The position numbers and the translations under genes are program-made. Source: Pedobacter psychrotolerans (GTDB lineage: Bacteria; Bacteroidota; Bacteroidia; Sphingobacteriales; Sphingobacteriaceae). From it: a DNA stretch of 64,000 nucleotides. The stretch covers positions 725,254 to 789,253 of the forward strand of contig NZ_SLWO01000002.1 of NCBI RefSeq assembly GCF_004340665.1, given 5' to 3'. Below the pieces are notes generated by a model. It saw only the letters and a program-made list of their open reading frames with translations, was not told the DNA's origin and did not search any database. Shown here piece by piece: positions 37,797-46,676 of this stretch. Each line of letters starts with the position of its first letter. The stretch's first letter is position 1.

Positions 37797-39431
37797 ATGA
37801 ACAAAAGAATTTTAACTCTTGGCTTAGCATCTTTCCTATCTGTAGGTTGCTTTGCGCAAGTTAAACCACTAATACCGAACAAAGATGCCATGCGTTTTAG
37901 CAAGGCAATTAATAAAGATAATGCTTACAAACACCTTTCAGTGCTGGCATCTGATGCGTATGAAGGTCGCGAGACTGGAAAAAAAGGTGCCTGGATGGCC
38001 GCAGATTACATTCGTGATTATTTCAAATCACTGGGTTTGAAAGGACCTGTTGATGGCAGTTATTTTCAAAAAATTGATTTGGTGAGTTATGCGTTGAGCG
38101 AAAACATGTTAACCATTAATGGCCAACCGAAAGTGGCATACAAAGACTTTGTTATTGCCAGCAATGCTGTAGGACTTAAAGGTTTTACTTTTAGCAGTGA
38201 CGATTTGATTTTTGCTGGTTATGGTGTATCCAATGATAGTTATAATGATTACAATGGAATAGATGTAGCTGGAAAAATTGTGATGATCTTCGTAAATGGC
38301 GATCCAACAAAAACATTAGATCCAAATGATCGCCGTGCTATGATGATGGCAAGATCAAGAAAAATAAATTACCTGGCTCAAAATAAAGCAAAGGCCGTAA
38401 TTTTAATTGATCCTGCTTTAGATAATCTTTCAGAAGAACGCAAAGCGGCCTATCTTTCTGGCCAAATGGTGATGAAATCAAAAGAAACTGTAGAAAGGAT
38501 GGAGAAAATGAATCCCTTTACTTCCATTTCAATATCTACCGCCACGGCAGATGAAATTCTAAAAGTAGGCAGCACTTCAGTATCAGCCGTTCAAAATAAA
38601 ATTGCAGATACCAAGCAACCAGCCTCTCAAACCATTAATGTCGCTATTTCTGCCAGCGCGATGAAAAAAGAAACGCCACTTCGCTGTGAGAATGTTTTAG
38701 GATTTTTAGAAGGTTCTGATCCTAAATTAAAAAAAGAAGTTTTAGTTTTAACCGGACACTACGATCATATAGGCATCACACCGGAAGCTCCAGGTGCTGA
38801 TAAAATTAATAATGGTGCGGATGATGACGGTTCAGGAACTACTGGCGTGTTACTAATGGCTAAAGCATTTACAGATGCAAAAAAAGCAGGTAAAGGCCCG
38901 AAACGTAGTATTTTATTTATGACTGTTGTAGGTGAAGAAAAAGGACTTTGGGGATCTGATTGGTATTCAGAACATCCTGTATTCCCAATTGAAAATACGA
39001 TTGCAGATTTAAATACAGATATGATTGGCCGTATAGGTGAAAAGTATTTGGGTAAACCAGATTCTGCCAACTATATTTACTCGGTAGGTTCAAAAATGTT
39101 AAGTTCAGAATTAGGTAGACTAAGTGAGCAGGTAAATGCGACCTATACTAAAATGATTCTGGATTATAAATATGATGATCCGAAGGATACTCAACGTATT
39201 TATTATCGTTCAGATCACTATAACTTTGCTAAACTGGGCATTCCGATTATTTTCTATTATGATGGTATGTTGGAACAAGATTACCACCAGCCTGGAGATG
39301 AAGTAAGTAAAATTAACTTCCCTTTATTGGCTAAAAGAGCACAGTTAACCTATTATACTGCATGGGAATTAGCCAATGGCGCTAAGCGACCAGCAGTAGA
39401 TTTAGACGGAAAAGGCAATCCAAAGAAATAA
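37797..39431 (+). CDS. Exported M28-family metallopeptidase
   Basis: 544 residues from ATG 37797 (MNKRILTLGLASFLSVGCFA), a signal peptide that may carry a lipobox (SVGC). A protease-associated domain lies around 110-260. The M28 zinc site is visible: TGHYDHIG (His, Asp), NNGADDDGSGTTGVL (Asp), VVGEEKGLWGS (Glu pair), DLNTDMIGR and a late YRSDHYNFAKLGIP (His). It should act as an aminopeptidase or glutaminyl-cyclase-like enzyme outside the cytoplasm. A terminator follows. Confidence 0.92.
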   Translation: MNKRILTLGLASFLSVGCFAQVKPLIPNKDAMRFSKAINKDNAYKHLSVLASDAYEGRETGKKGAWMAADYIRDYFKSLGLKGPVDGSYFQKIDLVSYALSENMLTINGQPKVAYKDFVIASNAVGLKGFTFSSDDLIFAGYGVSNDSYNDYNGIDVAGKIVMIFVNGDPTKTLDPNDRRAMMMARSRKINYLAQNKAKAVILIDPALDNLSEERKAAYLSGQMVMKSKETVERMEKMNPFTSISISTATADEILKVGSTSVSAVQNKIADTKQPASQTINVAISASAMKKETPLRCENVLGFLEGSDPKLKKEVLVLTGHYDHIGITPEAPGADKINNGADDDGSGTTGVLLMAKAFTDAKKAGKGPKRSILFMTVVGEEKGLWGSDWYSEHPVFPIENTIADLNTDMIGRIGEKYLGKPDSANYIYSVGSKMLSSELGRLSEQVNATYTKMILDYKYDDPKDTQRIYYRSDHYNFAKLGIPIIFYYDGMLEQDYHQPGDEVSKINFPLLAKRAQLTYYTAWELANGAKRPAVDLDGKGNPKK

Positions 39432-39446
39432 GAAAGTCATAAAACG

Positions 39447-39475
39447 AGCCCCTTGATTATTCAGGGGGCTTTTTT
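39447..39475 (+). terminator. Intrinsic terminator after M28 gene
   Basis: A 10-bp stem with one G-U pair (AGCCCCTTGA with TCAGGGGGCT), 4-base loop, followed by six T. Confidence 0.85.
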
Positions 39476-39508
39476 ATGCACATAGTTTTCGCCAGCAGCA
39501 GAAATTCA

Positions 39509-39516
39509 TATCTTTG
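39509..39516 (+). promoter_or_regulatory. -7 box TATCTTTG in front of lutB
   Basis: Perfect TAnnTTTG match ending 4 bases before the ATG at 39521; implies a leaderless lutB transcript. Confidence 0.55.
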
Positions 39517-39520
39517 AAAT

Positions 39521-40909
39521 ATGATGAAGACTGCCGAGGAATTTTTAGAAAAATCTGATGAAAAAGCTTTCGATTTACCGCATCGTAAAACCATCAATTA
39601 TAATATTGGTAAATACAATACAGCAGTAGAGCGTGGTTTATCAAAATTCGAAAACCTTGAGGCATCTAAAAAGAAGGCACATGTGATCAAATGGCGTGTG
39701 ATGGAGAATCTCGATAAATTCTTACCAGAATTTGAATCGAATTTTCAACGTCGTGGTGGTAAAGTGATCTGGGCAAATGACGCTGCAGAAGCCCAAAGAG
39801 AAATCTTAAACATCATTCAAAAAAATAACGGTAAAACGGTAATCAAATCAAAATCGATGACGACCGAAGAAATTCATCTGAATGATTTTCTGGAAAGCAA
39901 CCAAATAGAATCGTTAGAAAGTGATTTAGGTGAATACATTGTTCAATTACTTGGGCAGGCACCTTACCATATTGTTACGCCAGCCATGCATTTAAGTGCG
40001 ACTGACATTGCAAAATTATTTCATGATAAGTTTGGAACGCCCATTGATGCCACACCGCCACAGCTTGTTCAAAAGGCACGTGAATTACTTCGTGATAAAT
40101 ATTTAAAAGCAGATATTGGCATTAGCGGTGGAAATTTCCTTATTGCTGATACCGGCAGTATTGCACTCACTGAAAATGAAGGGAATGCCCGTCTAAGTAC
40201 TACTTTCCCAAAAATACACATTGCCATTGTAGGTATTGAAAAAGTAATCCCATCTATAGCAGACTTGGATTTATTCTGGCCACTATTGGCTTCACATGGC
40301 ACGGGACAAAATTTAACAGTTTATAATACCATTTTAAGTGGACCACGTCAGCCAAATGAAACTGATGGCCCAGAGGAGATGTATGTAATCCTTTTAGATA
40401 ATGGCCGCACCAATTTATTGGCACAAAAAGACCAGCGTCAAGGCTTATACTGCATCCGTTGCGGTGCTTGTTTAAATGCCTGTCCTGTTTATAAAAATAT
40501 TGGCGGTCACACCTACAATACGACTTATAGTGGCCCTATTGGTTCGGTAATTACACCACACCTTAAAGGCATGGAAGAGTTTAAGCATTTAAGTTATGCC
40601 TCCAGTCTGTGTGGAAAATGCTCTGAAGTTTGTCCTGTTAAAATTGATATTCATAAAATGTTACTGCTTAACCGCCGGGATGCAGCCTCCACACACGAAA
40701 ATGGCAAAATAGAAGAAATGGGATGGAGCATGTTCAACAGAATGATGCAGAAACGCAAATGGATGGATTTCTTCGGTGGAAAGTTTAAAAATTTGATGCT
40801 CAAAACTTTTTTTAAAAAGAGTTGGGGCAAATACCGTGAAATGCCGAAGGTTGCCGATAAATCTTTCTCAAAACAATGGGAAGAATTGAAAAAAAGTAGG
40901 GAGTCTTAA
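39521..40909 (+). CDS. lutB: LutB-like iron-sulfur protein (lactate utilisation)
   Basis: 462 residues. An N-terminal LUD domain (about 60-300) is followed by two 4Fe-4S ferredoxin motifs, CIRCGACLNACPVYKNIG (about 310-327) and CGKCSEVCPVKID (about 363-375), then a LutB-type C-terminal tail. LutB acts with LutA and LutC in the L-lactate to pyruvate oxidation complex. lutA and lutC are not adjacent on either side, so partners must be elsewhere. Two Met codons start the frame (39521, 39524). Confidence 0.92.
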   Translation: MMKTAEEFLEKSDEKAFDLPHRKTINYNIGKYNTAVERGLSKFENLEASKKKAHVIKWRVMENLDKFLPEFESNFQRRGGKVIWANDAAEAQREILNIIQKNNGKTVIKSKSMTTEEIHLNDFLESNQIESLESDLGEYIVQLLGQAPYHIVTPAMHLSATDIAKLFHDKFGTPIDATPPQLVQKARELLRDKYLKADIGISGGNFLIADTGSIALTENEGNARLSTTFPKIHIAIVGIEKVIPSIADLDLFWPLLASHGTGQNLTVYNTILSGPRQPNETDGPEEMYVILLDNGRTNLLAQKDQRQGLYCIRCGACLNACPVYKNIGGHTYNTTYSGPIGSVITPHLKGMEEFKHLSYASSLCGKCSEVCPVKIDIHKMLLLNRRDAASTHENGKIEEMGWSMFNRMMQKRKWMDFFGGKFKNLMLKTFFKKSWGKYREMPKVADKSFSKQWEELKKSRES

Positions 40910-41001
40910 TTAGGGGAATCTTTAGTCTCCTAATAGAAATGCTATTTAATCAAACTTATATTTTTGTATATTTGATATAGAGTGTAATAAATATATAAAT
41001 T

Positions 41002-41220
41002 ATGGATACGGTTTTGCTGGAAATTACAAATGAAAAGGCTTATAAACTCATACAGGATTTAGAAGCTTTGGATATTGTTAAAATTTTAGAGAAAAATGCA
41101 AAGCCAAAAGAAAGCCTTTCTAAGAGATTTGCAGGCTCTTTAAATCTTACCGATCAACAATATGAAGATTTCCAACAACATATTATAGATAGTAAGAGCG
41201 AATGGGAACGGGATATTTAA
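41002..41220 (+). CDS. Putative antitoxin of PIN module
   Basis: 72-residue protein with N-terminal strands (MDTVLLEITNEKAYKLIQDL) and an acidic helix at the C terminus (YEDFQQHIIDSKSEWERDI). The last 19 bases overlap the PIN gene start, as in type II modules. Two tandem -7-like boxes (TATTTTTG, TATATTTG, 40959-40974) lie upstream. I call it an antitoxin from context only. Confidence 0.7.
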   Translation: MDTVLLEITNEKAYKLIQDLEALDIVKILEKNAKPKESLSKRFAGSLNLTDQQYEDFQQHIIDSKSEWERDI

Positions 41221-41591
41221 TTGACACCAACGTTATTATAGGTTATTTAAATGGTAGAATCGAAAATAACGGAATGGCTTTTATGCATCCTATTATTGAC
41301 AAGATTCCAAATATATCGGTAATAAATAAAATTGAAATCTTAAGATTTAATCCACCTGATGATAATTATAAAACATTGCTCGATTTTGTAAAATCAAGTA
41401 ATGTTCTTAGTTTAACCGAAAATATTGTAGATAAAACAATTTCAATATGTCAGGTCAATAAAATCAAACTTCCTGATGCCATCATAGCAGCCACAGCAAT
41501 AGTCAACAACCTTACATTAATTACAAGAACCACTTCTGATTTTAAAAAAATTGCTGATCTTGAATTTCTCAACCCATGGGATATTTCTTAA
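41202..41591 (+). CDS. PIN-domain (VapC-like) toxin
   Basis: 129 residues of the PIN nuclease fold. Acidic active-site residues are in YLIDTNVIIGYLNG (Asp8), INKIEILRF (Glu) and IKLPDAIIAATAIV (Asp), with a final LITRTTSDFKKI. Such toxins cleave tRNA or rRNA when freed from the antitoxin. It overlaps the antitoxin gene by 19 bases and lies 20 bases before the E1 dehydrogenase gene. Confidence 0.87.
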   Translation: MGTGYLIDTNVIIGYLNGRIENNGMAFMHPIIDKIPNISVINKIEILRFNPPDDNYKTLLDFVKSSNVLSLTENIVDKTISICQVNKIKLPDAIIAATAIVNNLTLITRTTSDFKKIADLEFLNPWDIS

Positions 41592-41611
41592 AGTCTTAAT
41601 CCATACCAGCT

Positions 41612-43588
41612 ATGCATTTCAACCGCTCTGATAAAGATGACAAATTCTTACTGAATTTATATAAAAGGCTGCTTTATCCCCGATTGGTAGAAGAGAAAAT
41701 GCTGAAATTATTGCGCCAGGGTAGAATTGGCAAATGGTTTTCAGGCATTGGTCAGGAAGCCATCGCAGTTGGCAGTACCCTGGCCATGCAAAGCGATGAA
41801 TATATCTTGCCCATGCACCGCAACCTGGGTGTTTTTACCTCACGCGATATTCCGCTAAAAAAATTAATGGCTCAATGGCAGGGCAAAATTACTGGTTTTA
41901 CCAAAGGTCGTGATCGATCCTTCCATTTTGGCACACAAGAGTATAAGATTATAGGAATGATCTCCCACCTTGGTCCGCAGATGGCCTTAGCCGATGGTAT
42001 AGCACTGGCAGATGTATTGCGCAAGCAACCCAAAGCTACATTGGTTTATACCGGAGAAGGTGCAACCAGTGAAGGTGATTTTCATGAAGCAGTTAATGTA
42101 GCTTCAGTTTGGAATCTTCCCGTTATTTTTCTGATTGAGAATAATGGCTACGGATTATCTACACCAAAATCAGAACAGTTCAGGTGCAAAAATTTAGTTG
42201 ACAAGGCAATAGGTTACGGAATAGAGGGTATTCAAATTGATGGAAACAATATCCTTGAAGTTTACAATACCATCAACCAGTTGGCAAATGAGATCAGGAA
42301 AGACCCACGCCCGGTACTCGTAGAATGTCTTACTTTCAGAATGCGTGGACATGAAGAGGCATCAGGTACCAAATACGTTCCGCAAGAATTATTTGATGAA
42401 TGGGAAAAGAAAGACCCCTTAAGTAATTATGAATCCTATTTAATTGAGCAGGGTATTTTAACACCTGATTTAGTTATAGATTTCAAAATTAAGTTTAAAA
42501 CAGATATTGAGTTAGACATTGAAGAAGCCTTTAATGAACCGGAAGCAGAGGCAGGTGCCAGTCACGAAGAAGCTGATATGTATTTTCCCTTCACTCAACA
42601 GATTACGGAACCAGGAACGTCATTAACTGAAAAGCGATATCTCGATGCCATAAGCGAAGGCTTGGATTTAGCGATGCAAAAATATCCAAATCTGGTTTTA
42701 ATGGGCCAAGACATTGCAGAATATGGAGGTGCCTTTAAAATCACTGATGGCTTTACCACAAAATATGGCAAAGAAAGGGTAAGAAATACGCCAATCTGCG
42801 AATCTGCCATTGTTGGTGCGGGCTTAGGTCTTTCCATCAATGGTTATAAAGCCGTAGTAGAAATGCAGTTTGCAGATTTTGTTACGGTTGGCTTTAATCA
42901 GATTGTAAATAACCTGGCCAAAACACATTACCGCTGGGGTGAAAAGGCAGATGTAGTGGTACGTATGCCCACAGGGGCTGGAACGGGTGCTGGTCCTTTT
43001 CACTCACAAAGTAATGAGGCCTGGTTTACCAAAACACCTGGTTTGAAAATTGTATATCCGGCTTTTCCGGCAGATGCAAAAGGATTGTTGTTGGCTGCAA
43101 TAGAAGATCCAAATCCCGTGCTTTACTTCGAACATAAATATTTATATAGAAGTTTAACAGCTCCTGTTCCCGATGGTTATTACACAACAGCAATTGGAAA
43201 AGCTGTTACACTGGCCTGGGGAAATAAATTTACCATTATCACTTATGGTTTAGGTGTACATTGGGCTTTAGATTACATCAAAAACAATCCATTATGTGAT
43301 GCGACCTTAATTGATTTAAGAACATTACAACCCTGGGATAAAGAAACTGTTACAAGAGCAGTAAAAACCACAGGAAGAGTTTTAATTTTGCATGAAGATA
43401 CGCTTACCAATGGGTTTGGTGCAGAAATCTCCGCATGGATAGGCGAACATTGTTTTTCGGATTTAGATGCACCTGTGATGCGCTGTGCCAGTTTAGATAC
43501 GGCTATTCCCATGAGCAAAGTCTTGGAAGACGATTTTTTAGCAAAGGCAAGATTAGCAAAAACAATAGATAAATTATTGAAATATTAG
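41612..43588 (+). CDS. Fused alpha/beta E1 component of 2-oxoacid dehydrogenase
   Basis: 658 residues joining both E1 subunits. The alpha half (1-330) has the thiamine-diphosphate motif GEGATSEGDFHEAVNVAS...ENNG (about 148-178) and the phosphorylation-loop-like FRMRGHEEASGTKYV. The beta half (about 335-658) shows MGQDIAEYGGAFKITDGF, PICESAIVGAGLGLS and PVLYFEHKYLYRS. Such fusions are typical of Bacteroidota and are usually assigned as branched-chain (2-oxoisovalerate) or pyruvate dehydrogenase E1. E2 and E3 are not adjacent. Confidence 0.93.
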   Translation: MHFNRSDKDDKFLLNLYKRLLYPRLVEEKMLKLLRQGRIGKWFSGIGQEAIAVGSTLAMQSDEYILPMHRNLGVFTSRDIPLKKLMAQWQGKITGFTKGRDRSFHFGTQEYKIIGMISHLGPQMALADGIALADVLRKQPKATLVYTGEGATSEGDFHEAVNVASVWNLPVIFLIENNGYGLSTPKSEQFRCKNLVDKAIGYGIEGIQIDGNNILEVYNTINQLANEIRKDPRPVLVECLTFRMRGHEEASGTKYVPQELFDEWEKKDPLSNYESYLIEQGILTPDLVIDFKIKFKTDIELDIEEAFNEPEAEAGASHEEADMYFPFTQQITEPGTSLTEKRYLDAISEGLDLAMQKYPNLVLMGQDIAEYGGAFKITDGFTTKYGKERVRNTPICESAIVGAGLGLSINGYKAVVEMQFADFVTVGFNQIVNNLAKTHYRWGEKADVVVRMPTGAGTGAGPFHSQSNEAWFTKTPGLKIVYPAFPADAKGLLLAAIEDPNPVLYFEHKYLYRSLTAPVPDGYYTTAIGKAVTLAWGNKFTIITYGLGVHWALDYIKNNPLCDATLIDLRTLQPWDKETVTRAVKTTGRVLILHEDTLTNGFGAEISAWIGEHCFSDLDAPVMRCASLDTAIPMSKVLEDDFLAKARLAKTIDKLLKY

Positions 43589-43604
43589 AGCATTTTTTGC
43601 CGTC

Positions 43605-43698
43605 TTGTCATGTTGACCTGTAGCCAAGCGGAAAGCTACGAAGTAAATCTATTTCAGCATTTTAATTGCTTTTGACCTGAAATGAATTCAGGGTGACG
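43605..43698 (+). repeat. Decayed REP-like composite, family A
   Basis: GTCATGTTGACCTG at the left and CTGAAATGAATTCAGGGTGACG at the right recall the family A unit, with unrelated AAGCGGAAAGCTACGAAG text inserted between. It fills most of the gap before ade. Confidence 0.6.
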
Positions 43699-43723
43699 AC
43701 CGTGCAAAACAAATTATAAAAAA

Positions 43724-45361
43724 ATGAACAATTTTAAAGTCGAAGGAAATATAGTTGACATCACAAAGCGAAAAATTTTCTTTGGTGAAGTAGAGGTTGA
43801 AAAAGGAAAGATAAAATCAGTTAGAGAGATTTCTGAGCAGAAAGAAAGTGCTCATTTTATTACGCCAGGCTTTATTGATAGCCATGTACATATTGAAAGC
43901 AGCATGCTCATTCCAAGTGAATTTGCCCGGTTAGCTGTGAATCATGGAACAGTTGCCACCATTAGCGACCCCCACGAAATTGCCAACGTTTGTGGCATAG
44001 AAGGTGTTGAATTCATGATAAACAATGGCAATACCGTTCCTTTTAAGTTTAATTTCGGTGCACCCAGCTGCGTGCCTGCTACCATCTTTGAAACGGCAGG
44101 TGCCGAGCTCAACCATGATGACGTAAAAGCACTCTTAATGCGCCCGGAAATAAAATACCTTAGTGAAATGATGAATTTTCCGGGTGTGCTTCACAAAGAC
44201 AAAGAAGTTTTAATGAAAATTGCCGCAGCACATGAACTCGGTAAACCTGTAGATGGACATGCACCAGGTTTACGTGGCGATGCTGTTCAACAATATATTG
44301 ATGCTGGTATATCCACAGATCATGAATGTTTTACAGCTGATGAAGCACTGGATAAACTACAGCGTGGGATGAAAATCCTCATCCGTGAAGGAAGTGCTGC
44401 TAAAAATTTTGAGGCATTGATCGATCTATTACATGAATGGCCGGAAATGATGATGTTTTGTAGCGATGACAAACATCCTGATAGTCTGGTCGAAAATCAC
44501 ATTAATGCCCTTTGTGCAAGAGCTGTTGCCAAAGGAATTAATATTTTCAATATTCTCCAGGCTGCTTGTATTAATCCAATCATTCATTATAAACTGGACG
44601 TTGGCCAGCTACAAGTGGGCGATTTTGCAGATTTTATTGTTATTGAAGATTTGAAAAATTTCGAGGTTAAACAAACTTACATTGACGGAATTTTGCTTGC
44701 AGAAAATGGAAAAATTGTTGGTGATTGGATAAAACATACGCCAGAACAGGAATCTGTAAATCACTTCCAGTGTAGCTTTAAAAAAATGGAAGAATTTAAA
44801 TTTCCTTATACTGGTCAGACAGAAATTGCGGTAATTGAAGCTTTAGATGGCCAATTAATTACAAATAGGCTTTCAGCAAAACCCCATGTTTTTGAGCAAA
44901 ATATGGTTAGCGATGTAGAAAATGATGTATTGAAAATGGTAGTAGTTAACCGCTATCAGGATGCGCCAATTGCAATTTCATTTGTAAAAAACTTCGGTTT
45001 AAAAAATGGTGCAATTGCATCAAGTGTAGCCCATGACAGTCATAATATTATTGCAGTTGGTGTAGATGACCAGAGCATTTGTGAAGCTGTAAATCTGGTG
45101 ATCAAAGAAACTGGAGGAGTAGCCGCCTTAGGCTTTGGAAAAGAAATAGTTTTAGCTTTGCCAGTTGCAGGTTTGATGAGTAATATAAATGGTTATCAAG
45201 TGGCTGAAAGTTATACTTTAATAGATCAGTTTGCTAAAGATTTGGGTTCTACGCTTCTCGCTCCATTCATGACCCTTTCTTTTATGGCTTTACTTGTTAT
45301 TCCACGTTTAAAATTAAGTGATAAAGGATTATTTGATGGTGATAAGTTCGAGTTTGTTTAA
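43724..45361 (+). CDS. ade: Adenine deaminase
   Basis: 545 residues of the amidohydrolase superfamily. Metal ligands lie in [20 protein letters not shown] and later [14 protein letters not shown] (Asp); HAPGL and TDHECFT supply further His. The start [20 protein letters not shown] and the C-terminal domain [19 protein letters not shown] fit adenine deaminase (Ade/AdeC), which converts adenine to hypoxanthine plus ammonia. It is a single gene flanked by REP-like repeats. Confidence 0.94.
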   Translation: MNNFKVEGNIVDITKRKIFFGEVEVEKGKIKSVREISEQKESAHFITPGFIDSHVHIESSMLIPSEFARLAVNHGTVATISDPHEIANVCGIEGVEFMINNGNTVPFKFNFGAPSCVPATIFETAGAELNHDDVKALLMRPEIKYLSEMMNFPGVLHKDKEVLMKIAAAHELGKPVDGHAPGLRGDAVQQYIDAGISTDHECFTADEALDKLQRGMKILIREGSAAKNFEALIDLLHEWPEMMMFCSDDKHPDSLVENHINALCARAVAKGINIFNILQAACINPIIHYKLDVGQLQVGDFADFIVIEDLKNFEVKQTYIDGILLAENGKIVGDWIKHTPEQESVNHFQCSFKKMEEFKFPYTGQTEIAVIEALDGQLITNRLSAKPHVFEQNMVSDVENDVLKMVVVNRYQDAPIAISFVKNFGLKNGAIASSVAHDSHNIIAVGVDDQSICEAVNLVIKETGGVAALGFGKEIVLALPVAGLMSNINGYQVAESYTLIDQFAKDLGSTLLAPFMTLSFMALLVIPRLKLSDKGLFDGDKFEFV

Positions 45362-45366
45362 TAAAA

Positions 45367-45449
45367 CCGTCAATTGCGAGGCATGAAGAAATTCTACAGC
45401 AAGAGCTATAATGGTTGGTGCATTAAGATTGCTTCATGCCTTGGAACGG
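45367..45449 (+). repeat. Decayed palindromic element, family B
   Basis: CGTCAATTGCGAGGCATGAAG at the left and a matching CTTCATGCC at 45432-45440 keep a 9-bp inner stem. The unit is a worn copy of the 60110 element. Confidence 0.65.
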
Positions 45450-45485
45450 CGAACACTATAAATTTTCTATATTATTTACCTATAA

Positions 45486-45504
45486 TGCTGAAACAAGTTC
45501 AGCA
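45486..45504 (+). repeat. Single family A hairpin
   Basis: TGCTGAA-ACAAG-TTCAGCA: one arm of the family A unit, followed by AGACGATCG. It lies between ade and the SprT-like gene. Confidence 0.55.
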
Positions 45505-45524
45505 AGACGATCGCAGAAAAAAAA

Positions 45525-46178
45525 TTATTCTACCACAAAAACCTCAGCCAAAGGATTAAATAAGTATAGCCGTTTATCATCTAAACAGATACAACGGTAC
45601 CGTTTTCTGATCCGTTCGCCTTTGATAAAGCGTCTGCCATCTTTAATTCTAAAGGTAGTATTAATGGGTATTTGCTCTAAATGCAGTGTTTCTGTTTTAT
45701 TCGTATCATACCTTTTTAAAGCACGTGATAAATTTAAATCCGAACAACTGGAAGCAGCAGGATTTGACATGTAATTATCAATGGCCAGATGAATATCCGC
45801 AGGAAAAACCTTCATCTCAAAAAAAGGAACCATCATCCGCTGGAAGTTCTTTTTCCATTCTGAACCATGAGGTTTTACTTTGTTTTTAAAGTCGTTCCAG
45901 GTTAAAAGATGTGCAAATTCATGAACGGTGGTGACCAGAAAAGCGTAGTGATTAAGGTTGAAATTTACGGAAATGCGATGGCCTTTATCGCGAAAAGGAT
46001 GACGATAATCGCCTAATTTCGTAGAACGGGTTTTAGCAATTTTAAATTCACACTGAAAATAATCAATCCACTTTGCAATTAGCGGTGCGGCCTCGACAGG
46101 CATATATTGCGCTAATAAATCAACTTTCTTCACGAATGCTAAGGTAAGTATTTTTGTATTTCTTACCACAGAGGGCAT
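45525..46178 (-). CDS. SprT-like zinc metalloprotease domain protein
   Basis: About 200-217 residues. The zinc motif is HEFAHLLTW (about 87-95), with a third ligand in KPHGSEWKKNFQRMM. SprT/Spartan-like domains cut DNA-bound proteins in eukaryotes; the bacterial role is unknown. The ATG at 46178 gives the longest frame, but its first seven codons lie inside the inverted repeat beside the GxxExxY gene. A GTG at 46133 (VKKVDLLAQYMPVEAAPLIA) is an alternative start. Cytoplasmic, no signal peptide. Confidence 0.82.
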   Translation of the reverse strand: MPSVVRNTKILTLAFVKKVDLLAQYMPVEAAPLIAKWIDYFQCEFKIAKTRSTKLGDYRHPFRDKGHRISVNFNLNHYAFLVTTVHEFAHLLTWNDFKNKVKPHGSEWKKNFQRMMVPFFEMKVFPADIHLAIDNYMSNPAASSCSDLNLSRALKRYDTNKTETLHLEQIPINTTFRIKDGRRFIKGERIRKRYRCICLDDKRLYLFNPLAEVFVVE

Positions 46179-46202
46179 AAAGATTTACACAGAGAAACGG
46201 AG
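46163..46202 (+). repeat. Left inverted repeat beside GxxExxY gene
   Basis: Begins TTACCACAGAG and ends CGGAG. The reverse complement of 46613-46644 begins and ends the same way, so the GxxExxY gene sits between inverted repeats. Confidence 0.7.
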
Positions 46203-46221
46203 TTTTAACAGACAAGTTTTA

Positions 46222-46599
46222 TCAGTAACCGTTCACAACTCGTTTAATACCATCTTTTAACCTTAAAACATTGAAATTCATTAAAAGTCCAAATCTATAG
46301 CCGCCCAATTTCATATAAGTTAATGTTTGAGCCAAATGAATATCTGCTAGTCGCTCTATGCTTTTCAACTCTAATACTAAACTATTCTCTACTAAAATAT
46401 CAATTCGATAACCACAATCCAACTTTACATCTTCAAATCGCAGGGGCATCATTTTTTCTTTTTCAACCTGAAAACCTGCTTTATCAATTTTATAAAACAA
46501 ACATTCTTTGTAAGCACTTTCAAGCAATCCCGGACCAAGACCTGTATGAACATCTATAGCCAACCCAATAATTGTTCTTGTTAATAAATCTTCTTTCAT
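46222..46599 (-). CDS. GxxExxY protein
   Basis: 125 residues of the GxxExxY family (PD-(D/E)xK-like fold). The name motif is GLLESAY at about 24-30, and the nuclease-like core is GYRIDILVENSLVLELKS (Asp, Glu, Lys in order). The family is widespread in Bacteroidota and often sits alone in intergenic gaps; its biochemical role is unknown. Both flanks carry imperfect inverted repeats of about 32-40 bases, and the ATG follows the right-hand repeat directly. That layout suggests a small mobile or domesticated cassette (inference). Confidence 0.88.
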   Translation of the reverse strand: MKEDLLTRTIIGLAIDVHTGLGPGLLESAYKECLFYKIDKAGFQVEKEKMMPLRFEDVKLDCGYRIDILVENSLVLELKSIERLADIHLAQTLTYMKLGGYRFGLLMNFNVLRLKDGIKRVVNGY

Positions 46600-46612
46600 A
46601 ATACTTTGTGTT

Positions 46613-46644
46613 CTCCGTGCCTTACTCTGTTCTCTCTGTGGTAA
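46613..46644 (-). repeat. Right inverted repeat beside GxxExxY gene
   Basis: Reverse complement begins TTACCACAGAG and ends CGGAG, matching the left copy at 46163 with a shorter centre. Confidence 0.7.
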
Positions 46645-46676
46645 AAAATTCCTCGAATTTCTTTGCGGTTAAATCA

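Noticed and set aside
45374..45774. Plus-strand frames between ade and the SprT-like gene
   Set aside because: They read through repeats and antisense to the zinc protease; no family features.
46163..46644. Insertion sequence
   Set aside because: No transposase and no clear target duplication; GxxExxY is not a known transposase, so only a cassette-like layout is claimed.
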